Part shown: one piece after another, positions 35,291 to 45,449 of the stretch
Numbering within the stretch: the stretch's first letter is position 1
Layout: every line of letters starts with the position of its first letter
From: Linderina pennispora
Taxonomy: Eukaryota; Kickxellomycota; Kickxellomycetes; Kickxellales; Kickxellaceae
Assembly (NCBI RefSeq): GCF_002104995.1
Contig: NW_024468262.1
Coordinates: 186,001 to 250,000, forward strand
DNA: 64,000 nucleotides
Direction: 5' to 3'
Notes under the pieces: model-generated
What the model was told of the DNA's origin: nothing
Databases searched by the model: none
What the model saw: only the letters and a program-made list of their open reading frames with translations
Position numbers and translations under genes: made by a program

Positions 35291-35542
35291 ATGAACAGCA
35301 ACAACATAACACCACAGGATCTGCCTGCATACATGGAGGGAGTGCGACAGCAAGTTAAGGATAGACATGCGTCACTGGAATCTCGTCAGCTTAAAGTTGG
35401 TCGAATAATCATTGATTGCGGGGTAGATATAGAGGATTATGCAACGCTGGTGGACAACTATGGTAAACAGAACCTGATTCAACGCGCATTTGACAGCAGA
35501 AAGTATTACCCCCGTGCTCAGCGACACCAGCGAGTGACATGA
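35291..35542 (+). CDS. Small protein of unknown function, duplicate 1
   Basis: 83 residues, beginning MNSNNITPQDLPAYMEGV. It sits at the same place in the duplication as the 74-residue frame at 44680, which starts MNSNNITSQD. Only the first ~10 codons and the promoter are conserved; the rest is highly diverged. Charged and hydrophilic, no signal peptide or membrane segment. It could be a real fast-evolving gene or the start of a decayed one. Confidence 0.35.
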   Translation: MNSNNITPQDLPAYMEGVRQQVKDRHASLESRQLKVGRIIIDCGVDIEDYATLVDNYGKQNLIQRAFDSRKYYPRAQRHQRVT

Positions 35543-35816
35543 TATTAATGGTTTTCCTGGACTGAAATCAGGACAACCTGGCCCCTTTGCCCATCTCTCA
35601 AGTATTATACGTACTCGGTCCGCATCCGATTCTCAGTTCATCCCAAGGCATTGCTATCGGTATCGCAAACAGCAGGAAACTTCCCAGTAACATCTTTATA
35701 GATTTTTGCCGACTATTTCTATATTGATTCGTTTGACCAGAGACAAAATGATACCGCATCCCTTCTAGGGACAGCTAGGTAATGGATCCAGGCCACCCTT
35801 GTACATACTGGAGACA

Positions 35817-36827
35817 TCATTTTTGGGCGTTGTAGAATTTCAAGAAATCGCGCTTATCCATAGCAGTCATTTTGGTCATCCGCAGGCGCGACACGCCCAC
35901 CAAGCACTCCTGCACACGCTCGTCCAGGATCCACCGGCTCCTCGTCCGCATCACACAGCAAGGCTGAATCCGCCATGCGCGGCGCCTCACCGGCAGCCAG
36001 CACTCTGACCGATCACCGAGTTATACATCTGGCAGCACAGCTGGAACACATGCATAAGCTGGCTGCCCACGGAGTATGCCGGACTAAACGCGCTGAACGG
36101 GTACTTCAGCGCCAGCACATGAATCTTGGTCCTTTTCATCCAAGTTCGCCATTTCGCCAAACACCGGCAGCAACTGCAGTAGCGCGCGGCCATTGCTGGT
36201 CGCAGTTCTCCGCAAACACCACCACAGGGCCGGTCTGCCGCACACGCGCCTGCTCTGTAATAGTCTTCAGCGGCTCGGCCTCGTTCGCCGGCAGCAAGGC
36301 AGGCGTCATTTGGGCGGGGGCCCGCAGCGCCTGGTACAGCGAGATCCGGCGCGCATAGCATGTCGCGTTATCCAGCTCCACAAACACCGGATCATAGAAG
36401 GTATGCCAGAATCAGGATATCCACATACGAGGCATGGTTCGCCACGATTATGTCGCCCGAGGAAACATGCGCTTCCTGCGTGTTGCGCCGGCCGCGCTGC
36501 AGGCTCACGGTGCGCATTTCTATGCGCATAAAGCCCAGCGCAAAGAGTCGCCAGGCGCGCCCACATGCGACGCAAAAACAACGTCGCCGGACGTCGCAGA
36601 CCCGGTACTACGATCAGGACGCCCATCGATGCTGTCAGTGCGTCGAGAAGGGCGGTTGCACCGAGCACCGCTAGCCGCACTACCGCCAGAGCCGGGCCCA
36701 CGACGAAAGCTCTTCAGGCCCTGCGCCAAGCGCATTAGCCCGCTCTGCTGCGACCGTGCCGGGCACCGCCGGTACAAACGGCTGAATTCCAGTGCCCTGC
36801 ATCTCTCCACTTTGAAAACTTCTCCAT
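35817..36827 (-). CDS. LOA1/VPS66-like lysophosphatidic acid acyltransferase
   Basis: PlsC-type acyltransferase of lipid droplets/ER that makes phosphatidic acid. Catalytic motif I is readable as GDIIVANHASYVDILILAY (H-x4-D, near 36430-36470). PVFVELDNATCYARRISLYQ follows, and a block with GPVVVFAENCD stands where the family has its FPEG-like motif. A hydrophobic N-terminal helix (RLAVLGATALLDALTASMGV) would anchor the protein. The C-terminus is TAMDKRDFLKFYNAQK, typical of the LOA1 group, with TGA at 35817. Start taken at MEKFSKWRDAG (36827). Shifts near 36780, 36710, 36480, 36400, 36145 and 35970 break the frame. The family call rests on motif I and the C-terminus. Confidence 0.6.
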
Positions 36828-36993
36828 CGGTAATTTATAAAAAGCGAGAATAAAAGGGAATTTTAGTGAAAAGAGCCACCGAGTAAAACAGAAGATCAAT
36901 CGGCTGACGTCTATTTCAGCCGGCCCCACTAATCGCCCCTCGCGTCGCTTTTCTTCTCCTCTCGCATTCCAGAATATACCATTATCCAGAAAA

Positions 36994-38524
36994 ATGCTGT
37001 TCTACGTGGACATGACAGGGTCGCGCTGGCTCGATCTGCCTCTGGAAGTCTGGGCAGAGATCCTCGGATACGCAGTACCGGTTGACCCGCCCGAGCGTCA
37101 CCCGAACCTGGAGTCGTACTTTGAACAGATCGTCCACCGGCCCGCAGCAATCATCCAAGCCAATGGAAGCTTGCGCCAATACCTGCTGCACGCATTTTAC
37201 AAGCATGCAGCCTACTGCGGGAAAAGGAGGCAGCTACTGGTACCTTCGGCCGCACTGCCACTGATGCGCAAGCTGGTCATCGGCATCCCTTTCAAATCGC
37301 GTGCGTTCCGCACAATGGTACGGGGCCTGCATATGCTGCCCGAGGAGGCGCGCCACGGCCTGACGTGGCTGGGGCTGCGTTTGGGCGAACGAGCCAAGCT
37401 GTCCGAGTCGGAGTTCGGCTCGCTTGCAAAAGGCGTTCCCGAACCTGCAGAAAGTCGTCGTGGATGTCGCAGCCGAACACGCAGTCCACAAGGAGCTGCA
37501 CAGCGCGGTGGTAGGACAGAGCAAAGCGCACGTGGTCTCGTTGACCAGCCGCGGCCTGGCCGGGAGCAGTGCATTGCGGGCGCTGGTGCTTGCGGCTGTC
37601 ACAGCACCTGGAGAGCTTGGACGTGGGTACTGGTATCGTGGTGGGCCTTTGGTGCGGATTCTGCAGCCGACGTTCCATAGGCAGGTGCGATTCCCGCACC
37701 TGCGGGTTCCTGCGCTTTGGCGTGGCATTGCCGGGCGCCGAGACGGTCAGTGTTCCACCGGTGTGCCAAATGCCGCGCCTTGAGCACCTGCACATGGATC
37801 CGGAATGTATGCAGGCATGGCAGCCCGACGTTTTCCTCCATCATACAGTCGTGTCTCTCTACGATCTGCTGCTAAGCGCGGCCGCCAGAGCACCTGCGCT
37901 CGGTGACGCTCTGCTACATATACGATCAGCAGCGTATTCTGCAGCTGCAGAATATCGAGGAGCTGCGTTTGATGCGACTACCCGGCGCTGATGAGAGCGA
38001 AACGGTTAATACGATACTGGCGCTTCCGCGCCTTGCGAGTTTTGCGGGATTCGATTGAGGGCGGGCATACGCCGCTGGCGATCGGCTTTACGATGAACTG
38101 GAGCCTGAGGGAGCTCGATCTGCGAAATATGGTGTTTTCTCTTTCCTGAGTTGCGGCGGCTGCTGGCGCTGCTGCCGAATCTTGCATCGCTGCGTGTGCT
38201 ACTCCACACGCGCGATGGCGAGCGGCTGCCCATTGCTCCCGCGGAGTATCATCCCAGAGATAAAGTTTCTGTGGGCCAATGCCACCGACGGAAAAGCAGG
38301 TAGGGTGGACCAACGCCCACCTGAACGTGCTGGTAGGGATGGTTGCGCGGATGCCGGCGCTGACTAATATATGGCTGTTCCGCAAGGCCATCAAGCGCCT
38401 GCAGTGGGCCATGAACCACCACCCCGAGGAGGACCTGGTCGCGATGGTCCAGAATGCTGCAATCAACCAGTGCGATTGGGACGACCGCCTGGTGCACAGC
38501 CCGACCCGTCTGCTAGTTGCGTAA
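36994..38524 (+). CDS. F-box-like leucine-rich protein (frame broken)
   Basis: Starts MLFYVDMTGSRWLDLPLEVW, with an F-box-like DLPLEVWAEILGYAV at residues ~13-28, then YLLHAFYKHAAYCG. Leucine-rich segments follow (ALPLMRKLVIGIPFKS, AFPNLQKVVVDVAAEHA, SLRELDLRNM-type). It ends LVGMVARMPALTNIWLF, KAIKRLQWAMNHHPEED and LVHSPTRLLVA, with TAA at 38522. One-base shifts near 37430, 37590, 37690, 37790, 38130 and 38250. Related in style, not in sequence, to the other F-box genes here. It diverges from LOA1 (170 bp apart) and converges on HFD1 (50 bp). Confidence 0.55.
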
Positions 38525-38573
38525 GGGATTTTTGTATATTTTTTAACCCAGTATATACCGATTCAGAAATATT

Positions 38574-40187
38574 TTACGGCCTCGTCGACTTGACCACCGC
38601 GCGGCCCTTGAACAGCCCCAGCAGCAGCGGACCTGTAGCTGCCAGCAGCCGCCATAGCGGCACAAGCGTGAAACAGCCGTCCGAGCCACGACGTGCGCAA
38701 GCCAGTAGCTCTTCGGGTACATCATCGCGGGGCCAACTACCGCTTTCCATGGAGTTCTCGTCGCCTGCAAACGGGGCCAGGCGCAAGGTGTCGACGCTAG
38801 GCCGGCGGGAACCACAGCGGGCGCTTCATCACCGACCGCTTGTGCGAGAACGTCTCGAACGAATACCTGCCCATGTAGTTGCCGACGCCCGACGGGCCGA
38901 CACCGCCGAACGGGAAGTTGTGCGCTGCCAGATGGAACATGGCATCGTTGGCTATGGCGCCGCCCGAGCGCGTGTGCTGAAGCACATACTCGCTGGTTTT
39001 GTCGCTGGCAAACACGTACAGTGCCAGCGGCTGGTCGCGTGAGTTGACGATCTGGAGTGCCTCATCCAGCGTATCGTATGTGATTATCGGCAGTATCGGC
39101 CCAAACAGCTCGTCGCGCATCAGTGAGTCTGACGCAGTGACGTTGTCGACGAGTGTTGGAGGAATGTACCGGTCGGCCTTGTCTGCCACGTCATCCACAA
39201 TGGGCACCACCGTGCCGCTGGATGCTGCCAGCGCGTCCGTCAGCCGCTGCCAGTGCCGCTGGTTGATGATGCGTCCGTATTCGGCCGACTTCTGCGGCGT
39301 GCGCGTGTACGCCTTGTGCACAACCTCTGTAAGCAGCTCCACCAGCTTGTCCTTGATCGAGCGCTGCACCAGCAGATAATCCAGCCCCACGCACGCCTGC
39401 CCGGCATTCATGAGCTTTGCCCACACCAGCCGCATTGCCGTCGGGCCCAAATCCGCCACATCATTATGAACAATTGCCGGCGACTTGCCGCCCAACTCCA
39501 GCGTCACACCTGCCAGCTGCTCGGCGGCAGCCTTGGCCACAATCTTGCCCACTGCGCCATTGCCCGTGTAGAAAAAGTGGTCGAACTTTTGCTTCAGCAG
39601 CTCGGTGGTCTCAGGCGACGCCGCCCTGCACCACCTGCAGGACACGTGCATCCAGGCTCGTCCGAAGCACGTACTCCATGGCCATGGCCGAGTACGGCGC
39701 CACCTCCGACTGGCTTCACCACCACAGTATTGCCCGCTGCCAGTGCACCGATAAGCGGCAGGAGCGTCAGCCGCACCGGGAAGTTCCATGGGCTGATAAT
39801 TACCACGCAGCCCAGCGGCTCCTTGCGCACCTCCATCGAGCTCGTCAGGAACCCTGTCTGGTCGCTTGCCAGCCGATTATGCTCTGGCCTAACCCATGTG
39901 TCGATGTTGGCTAGTGCCTGCCCGATCTCGAATTCCACAGCCTGGATATCGTAGAGCAGTGCTTCTTCCTTGCACCGATGTAGGTCAAGATACAGTGCTT
40001 GGGCGAGCAGGTCGGAGTGCTGGCGCACACCCTCCAGCAGCGCCTGCAGCTGCTGCTTGCGGTAGCTGACCGGCCGCATTATGTCCTCGGCGAATGCACC
40101 GCGCAGGTCTGCCACTATAGTGCTGATTTTCGACACTGGCGTGAAAGCCAGCTCCTGCTTTTCAAGGTCAATCGTGCTTGTGGCCAT
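38574..40187 (-). CDS. HFD1: Fatty aldehyde dehydrogenase (ALDH3 family)
   Basis: Oxidises long-chain aldehydes, for example hexadecenal from sphingolipid breakdown. Motifs: [33 protein letters not shown] (GxxxxG cofactor loop), [13 protein letters not shown] (catalytic Glu), [16 protein letters not shown] (catalytic Cys), [11 protein letters not shown] (EIFGP-like), and the C-terminal [20 protein letters not shown] typical of ALDH3. After KRPLWFPPA a shift near 38795 opens a further ~70 residues ending in a hydrophobic segment ([19 protein letters not shown]) with basic flanks, the expected C-terminal membrane anchor of HFD1/ALDH3A2. Further shifts near 39620-39720. Start [15 protein letters not shown]. 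About 535 aa. Confidence 0.9.
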
Positions 40188-41625
40188 TGGTTAGAAAGTA
40201 GAAAGTGTAGGTGAATGGAGGACCAAGCGGCAAAGAATGCGTCAGATCCCTCGTGCTTTATATGCACAGGAATTACGCCAAGCATTGACCGCCGTCGTTG
40301 CACACGGCCTGGTTTCGGCCGCTGAATAATGAAAAGTGCCTTCCCCCAGCTCATCCACAGCGAATGCCGTGTGGGGATTTGCCTAATCCTGTTTGCAGCT
40401 GTTTGCCTTTTCCTTTTACTTGTTCTGTCCATTAATTCACGCCTGGTACTCTTGCTGTAGATGCACTTGCTTCTGATACCCAGCAAGAAAGCACGCCTTG
40501 GACGTACTTTCCAAGTCCGTGTCCCTGAGTAAATGCATGTATCTGCCGCTGCGCTTGTATGTCATCCACCCATGTGGACATGTAGATCGCTGCATTTTTG
40601 CACAGCATGACCCAGTGCCACCTGATCCCGACTCCATCCACTGGCCTCTGGCCATGAGGGCGATTCAAAGGCTGGGATAGGAATTGGACTGCAGAGCGTT
40701 CTCATTGGCATGTGATAGATGCTGGCTCATCAGTCCAGCTATCGCTGGAATGGTCGTGGTATCGCCTCAGGCTCAAAACACCCGGCTTTCTGGGACTGGC
40801 CGAACTAATCCGTCGCGTGGATCTCCTTATTTGTCAATGTGCCTGGTCTTTGCCTTTTACGGCAATGACCTCAGTGAATCGCAATGCCTTTTCTGTGGGA
40901 TCTATTTCCACTGTGTCTGCTGCCATACTCCCTATATCTTGCCCATGCTATGACGGATATTGGAACCCACGCTCTAGTTTACTGGCTCATAAGATACCCA
41001 TCTGGGAATAGTTGTGGGCGGATTACACAACACCCCGGAGCCGACACCTGCTATGCACAAGCCGAGCTGCCATATGCATCATCACATTCCAAACATATCC
41101 TGCTGAAATCTGCATACACGATGCAATCTCCATGCATCCTTTGCAGCCATGGTCCCACGCTTACATTATTCAATGCCTGTGACAGAAATGTCTGACCCCA
41201 CAAGTTCCTTTGTCCTTCTCCTGATCAGTCGCCCGATCTGATCATTCAAACTCCAGCCCCTAGCCTCTTCCTCAAGCTGTCTATTCAAATGTCGCTAATA
41301 ACGAACTAGCTCTCTTTCACTACATTACATGCAGTGGTCGCAACTACTAACAAGGAGCAGACTGTACAATTTAATAAAATGAATCGTGGCCAGTGACACC
41401 AGCGGTTATTCAAGGTCAGAAGGTCAATTGAAGACATTATGTTTGAAGGTATCATGGTCCAACACTGTCTCCACAAGTCGCCTATCTAGTACAATCTCTG
41501 TATATCAGCTGATCTCCGAGTTTCAGCGCACAGGTAGTGCTGACAGCTACGATATATGTTTCCTGCAACCCACATTCCGATTCCAGGCAGACATTGTTTT
41601 GCTCTAGCATGTATTCCAAATTAAT
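40188..41625. other. 1.4 kb without a recognised gene
   Basis: Between the HFD1 start and duplication copy 2. Moderate GC, scattered short frames only, no repeat or RNA gene recognised. Confidence 0.5.
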
Positions 41626-42241
41626 AAGGGCAACCTGATCAGAGCTTCTAGGGCCATCCGCACATCAGCAGCAGCAATGCACTATACTGCCTGCCTGCCC
41701 ATTTCCGAATCCTTCTTGCAGCCTGTAAACATGACAGAGCTATGGACCCATGAGTCTTGCGGTCATGGGTACATTGGAAGGATAGACAGCCAGCTGTGCT
41801 TTTGAACAAGAGAGCACTGCCGCAGTACATTGACTCTGGAGCACTTGACTGCATGGGCTGCATGTGCAACCGCCGATGCTCGCTGGGAGAGCACCAGTAC
41901 TCGTCTTACTCTAAAACCGACAAAAAAGGAAGGGACTGACCCCTTTTAATTTTGCTGATCTATCGCTCAACCACGAACACGGCGGACACCTGTCCGCGTT
42001 CGCACTCCTTTCCACCCTGCAAAGCCTCACATGGCTCGGCCCCATGCTGCATGCGTGCATGACCGCATAAAAATTCGGCTCCCACGGCACTGTTTCCTCG
42101 ATGGCCATAGGGTTAGACGTTACGTCTCCACCATGTTTTGTACATTTTTGCTCCACTCCGATACATGTCTCGCCGTGGAGGACCCATGTCGCTGCCATGT
42201 CTGGGAGACGAGACTGCCCTCGTCCAGCGCTCCAGAAAGAG

Positions 42242-42248
42242 TATAAAA
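42242..42248 (+). promoter_or_regulatory. TATA box of F-box gene, copy 2
   Basis: TATAAAA 80 bp upstream of the ATG at 42322, conserved with copy 1. Confidence 0.6.
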
Positions 42249-42321
42249 ATCCAGGTATCCGCCATGGAGTGCGCTGGAATCCTTCAGTTTTCCTCCAGCA
42301 CCCTCCAGCCTTTCCTTACGA

Positions 42322-44073
42322 ATGTCTGCTCTACACTTTAACGACTTGCCTGCCACCATTCTCCACACTGTCTTCGGCTTTCTGTTCCGGGATATCCTCC
42401 ACGAGTATGCGGTCCTCGACGATTACAGCAGGGCTATGGATATTGCCACCGTGTGTCGCCTCTGGGGAGCTCTTATGCCATCGTTCGTTTACCACTTTGT
42501 TCTCGTCCAGCGGAAGGATAACTGTTGTTCATCCTGAGCACCACGGCATACCGGTCGAGAGGGTGGTGTGGTTTTCCAACATCACCTCTATCAGATACCA
42601 ACAAAAGTCCTGTCTGGCAACTGGTTTGCGCGTTGTCATGAACGACGATTACACCGGTCCACTTCAACTCACAAACGCGCTTCTGGTTTTTGGTCTCACA
42701 TCTCCACCACTGACCAGCTTCAGAACTCTCCAGTTCTTCGGCAGAGGCATTCTCAGATCAGGAACTGACAGCCGCACGCCGGACATGCATGCTGATGCAA
42801 TGAGCTTCTGCAACTTTATTCGGCCAAACTACAAAAGCCTGGAGTCCATTATACTACGTCCAACCATCCTCTCACCCCGTGCCGACGTTTCTGATACTCT
42901 CAATGCCGCTAACATTCCTCAATCCTTCAACTATACCATATCACACGGTTATTCGCTTCTCCTTCAGATATACTTTGAGTTTTATCATCTCTAGAGTGCA
43001 CATACCGGCCACTTTGATCCTCCACCAACCGGTAGCGCTCCATCTGACCACGCTAGAGCTTGACCTGGACCGCATAAACCGACCTGAACATATGGGAATT
43101 TCTGATATCGCCACACTGGAAACGATAAAGCTCACCAACATTCGCCGACAGACACCACTTATCGGTCTTCAATCTGAGACACACTGCGCTCCCCGCACTC
43201 CAGAACTTGAAGGTTCTCCAACTTGGGTTCAAAAAGGTGCCAGAATCCTCAGAGCAGGACCCAGAGCTGCCTGCCCGACTCGTATGCTCATACCCAAGGC
43301 TGTCAGAACTGATGATTAGTCGGTCTGCTGGCGTTTACCGAGATCTGTATTCCGCATTCCGCGATGCGCCCACTGAGACTACTGCAGATTAATGAGAACC
43401 ACCGTGCACTTGCGCACATCAACACAGAGATCATCCGCAACATCGACTGTCTACACCTGGAAACAATCAAACCTGACGAAGGAAACTGGTGGGACGACCC
43501 TACGCACTTTGTAACCCGCTTCTATTCCGGCAGATTCAGCCGTACGTCGCGCTGTTTTGGATATAGCACTACCTTTCCCAGCACACATCAACTGGCACAA
43601 TCTGGCGTGTCTGTCGCTGTCCACAGATATGGTCACTGTGACCCGCATCGTTCGTCTGTTGAAGCAGTTAACTCTACTGAAGTATCTCCGAATTTCATGT
43701 ATCTCGATGGATCCACGTAATCCTGATGCGTTATTTCTGGGGATCAAGCAATCGACAGGCTGATATCCGCTCTGCCACTGAACCAACTGTTGTCGACTCT
43801 GTTTGCTTGGATGGCCCACCAGATGCAGGGAGCATCGAAGCCATCAACAGCAGTCTGCAAGTTTTCGCTATTGACACTCCAAATCATTTTGACGGAGAGT
43901 CTCTATCCAAGCTACTGCTTTTCCTACCAGCGCTCAAGATTTTTGCTGTTGACACGGAATATGCGGATGTATTCAGAGCCAATGTGGAACGGTTCCTGTT
44001 AGACGTCTCGGTGCGCTTATTTGTGGAGGTTGACCATTATTTTAGGCCTGGAATAACCCTGAATAGACTATAA
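42322..44073 (+). CDS. F-box-like protein, duplicate 2 (frame broken)
   Basis: Same protein as at 32901. Here the N-terminus is continuous through the F-box (MSALHFNDLPATILHTVFGF..AMDIATVCRLWGALMPSFVYHF). After a shift near 42515 the frame runs unbroken from RITVVHPEHHGIPVERVVWF to a TAG near 42992 (LQIYFEFYHL). Later parts match copy 1 (TLELDLDRINRPEHMG, LVCSYPRLSELMISRSAG, LRLLQINENHRALAHINTE, LLLFLPALKIFAVDTEY). It ends GITLNRL, TAA at 44071. Breaks near 42515, 42990, 43180, 43370, 43535, 43640 and 43740 are mostly at different places from copy 1. Confidence 0.6.
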
Positions 44074-44601
44074 ATAGCAGAGGCTATTCCCACCATAAAA
44101 TCACTAGATTTATTGTGAGGAACAACAGCAATATTGGTTTCATGTTAACGATCCGTAGTGACTGTGGAGTTCTTTGTGGTATACAGAGTCGGTTGGACCG
44201 CACTATGTAGTCCAGTCAAACACATTAGTTTCATCGAGATAGTCCTGCCACGCCATATCTCGATGCCCTAGCCTGTATCTTTTCTAGTCGATAAATTGGC
44301 TGTTTACTCACTACAATTGTATTGTTGACAGCAATGTTTAATGTGAATCAGGGTGTTGACTTCATGTAGACCGGGCATTTCCTTTCACTATTTTGTAGTT
44401 AGTGCTATTTTAAGCTTATTGGCCTCTCTAATAGTGTGAACCCGTATTGAGGACACGGCTGCGAAGGTAGTTTATATGTACCGAATCTATTGCAGTTTAA
44501 TATCTTTCTATTGTTGATTGAAGTATTTTTAGCTCATAAATTTAAAACATGTTCCTTAATATGACTAGAAAAATGTGAAAGTCTACAAATGCCTAGCGAT
44601 A

Positions 44602-44608
44602 TATAAAA
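44602..44608 (+). promoter_or_regulatory. TATA box of small reading frame, copy 2
   Basis: TATAAAA 78 bp upstream of the ATG at 44680. Confidence 0.5.
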
Positions 44609-44679
44609 CGTCAACTGTATCGGTAGGTTGACCACACTATTAGCGAGATTTATACCAAATTTACTCTATTGCTTAAGGA

Positions 44680-44904
44680 ATGAACAGCAACAACATAACA
44701 TCACAGGATCGGACAGCACACTTGCTGAAAGATCAGCTGCGAATGATAGATAGAACTAAGACTCAGCTGATTCGTATACACAGAGAGGATGATATTTACA
44801 CTGTACCTACGAGCGCTGTTGATCAATATGAGAGCTTAGAGCGGAGCAAACAAGAATATCCACCATATGTCAGACTTCCCAAACACTATCCCGCTGGTTC
44901 TTAG
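44680..44904 (+). CDS. Small protein of unknown function, duplicate 2
   Basis: 74 residues, MNSNNITSQDRTAHLLKDQL onward, hydrophilic and basic. It occupies the position of the 83-residue frame of copy 1 but differs from codon ~10 on, while the flanking DNA is nearly identical. Confidence 0.35.
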   Translation: MNSNNITSQDRTAHLLKDQLRMIDRTKTQLIRIHREDDIYTVPTSAVDQYESLERSKQEYPPYVRLPKHYPAGS

Positions 44905-45270
44905 AACAATTGAAGATTTAATAGGGATTAAGAGACACGATAAAATCGTTGGCTGACACAAGGACAATCCGGCTCCTTTGCCCTCTCCTTCAATTATGAC
45001 ACCCGCCCGCTACGCACCCAGTTCTCAGATCATCCCAAGGCATTGGTATTGGTATAGTGAACCACAGTAAATCTTTCAGGAATGGGTTTATAAATTCACA
45101 ACTTTACTTTTATATTTCTTGTTCAACTAAAACATAGTTGCATCATATCCTTTCGAGAATAGGAGAGTACCGTTATAAATGCTGAATTAATTAATTGAAT
45201 TTGTACCAAAAGGGTAGGCCGAAAAATGACAAGAACTGCCTAAGAGTGGATATAGCTAAATAGTTAACAT

Positions 45271-45375
45271 TGCAACGATGTGCTTGTTGCATCTTTACTA
45301 GAATTGCTCTGCTCGCGATGCGAGCTCGGCTGCTAGTCAGCATGGGTTGACATGCCGATAAGAGCATCACGGCAA
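45271..45375 (-). ncRNA. Candidate Fanzor guide (omega) RNA scaffold
   Basis: Directly downstream of the Fanzor coding region on its strand, where TnpB and Fanzor guide RNAs usually lie. Three inverted repeats can be seen: TGCAAC/GTTGCA (45271-45291), GCTCGC-GAT-GCGAGC (45311-45325, perfect six-base stem) and GCCG/CGGC (around 45354-45373). The guide would be encoded towards lower coordinates, past the element end, which I cannot place. This is inference from position and hairpins only. Confidence 0.3.
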
Positions 45376-45449
45376 ACCGGTCATTTGAACGTGTTGGATG
45401 GCTGTTGGTGCAATGGCAGTCATGGACATCTCCCATCTTGGTGGCCTGC

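Larger units (their letters stand above)
32208..35680. repeat. Segmental duplication, copy 1 (3.4 kb)
   Basis: Direct repeat of 41626-45070, well above 90% identical by eye over most of its length, starting at an AGGGCAACCTGA element. It carries upstream sequence, an F-box gene, its 3' region, and a second promoter with a small reading frame. Identity falls abruptly inside the small frame (from about 35330), with weaker similarity resuming around 35560-35680. Confidence 0.9.
41626..45070. repeat. Segmental duplication, copy 2 (3.4 kb)
   Basis: Direct repeat of 32208-35680, 9.4 kb downstream. Faint similarity to copy 1 continues to about 45150, close to where the Fanzor locus begins. Confidence 0.9.
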
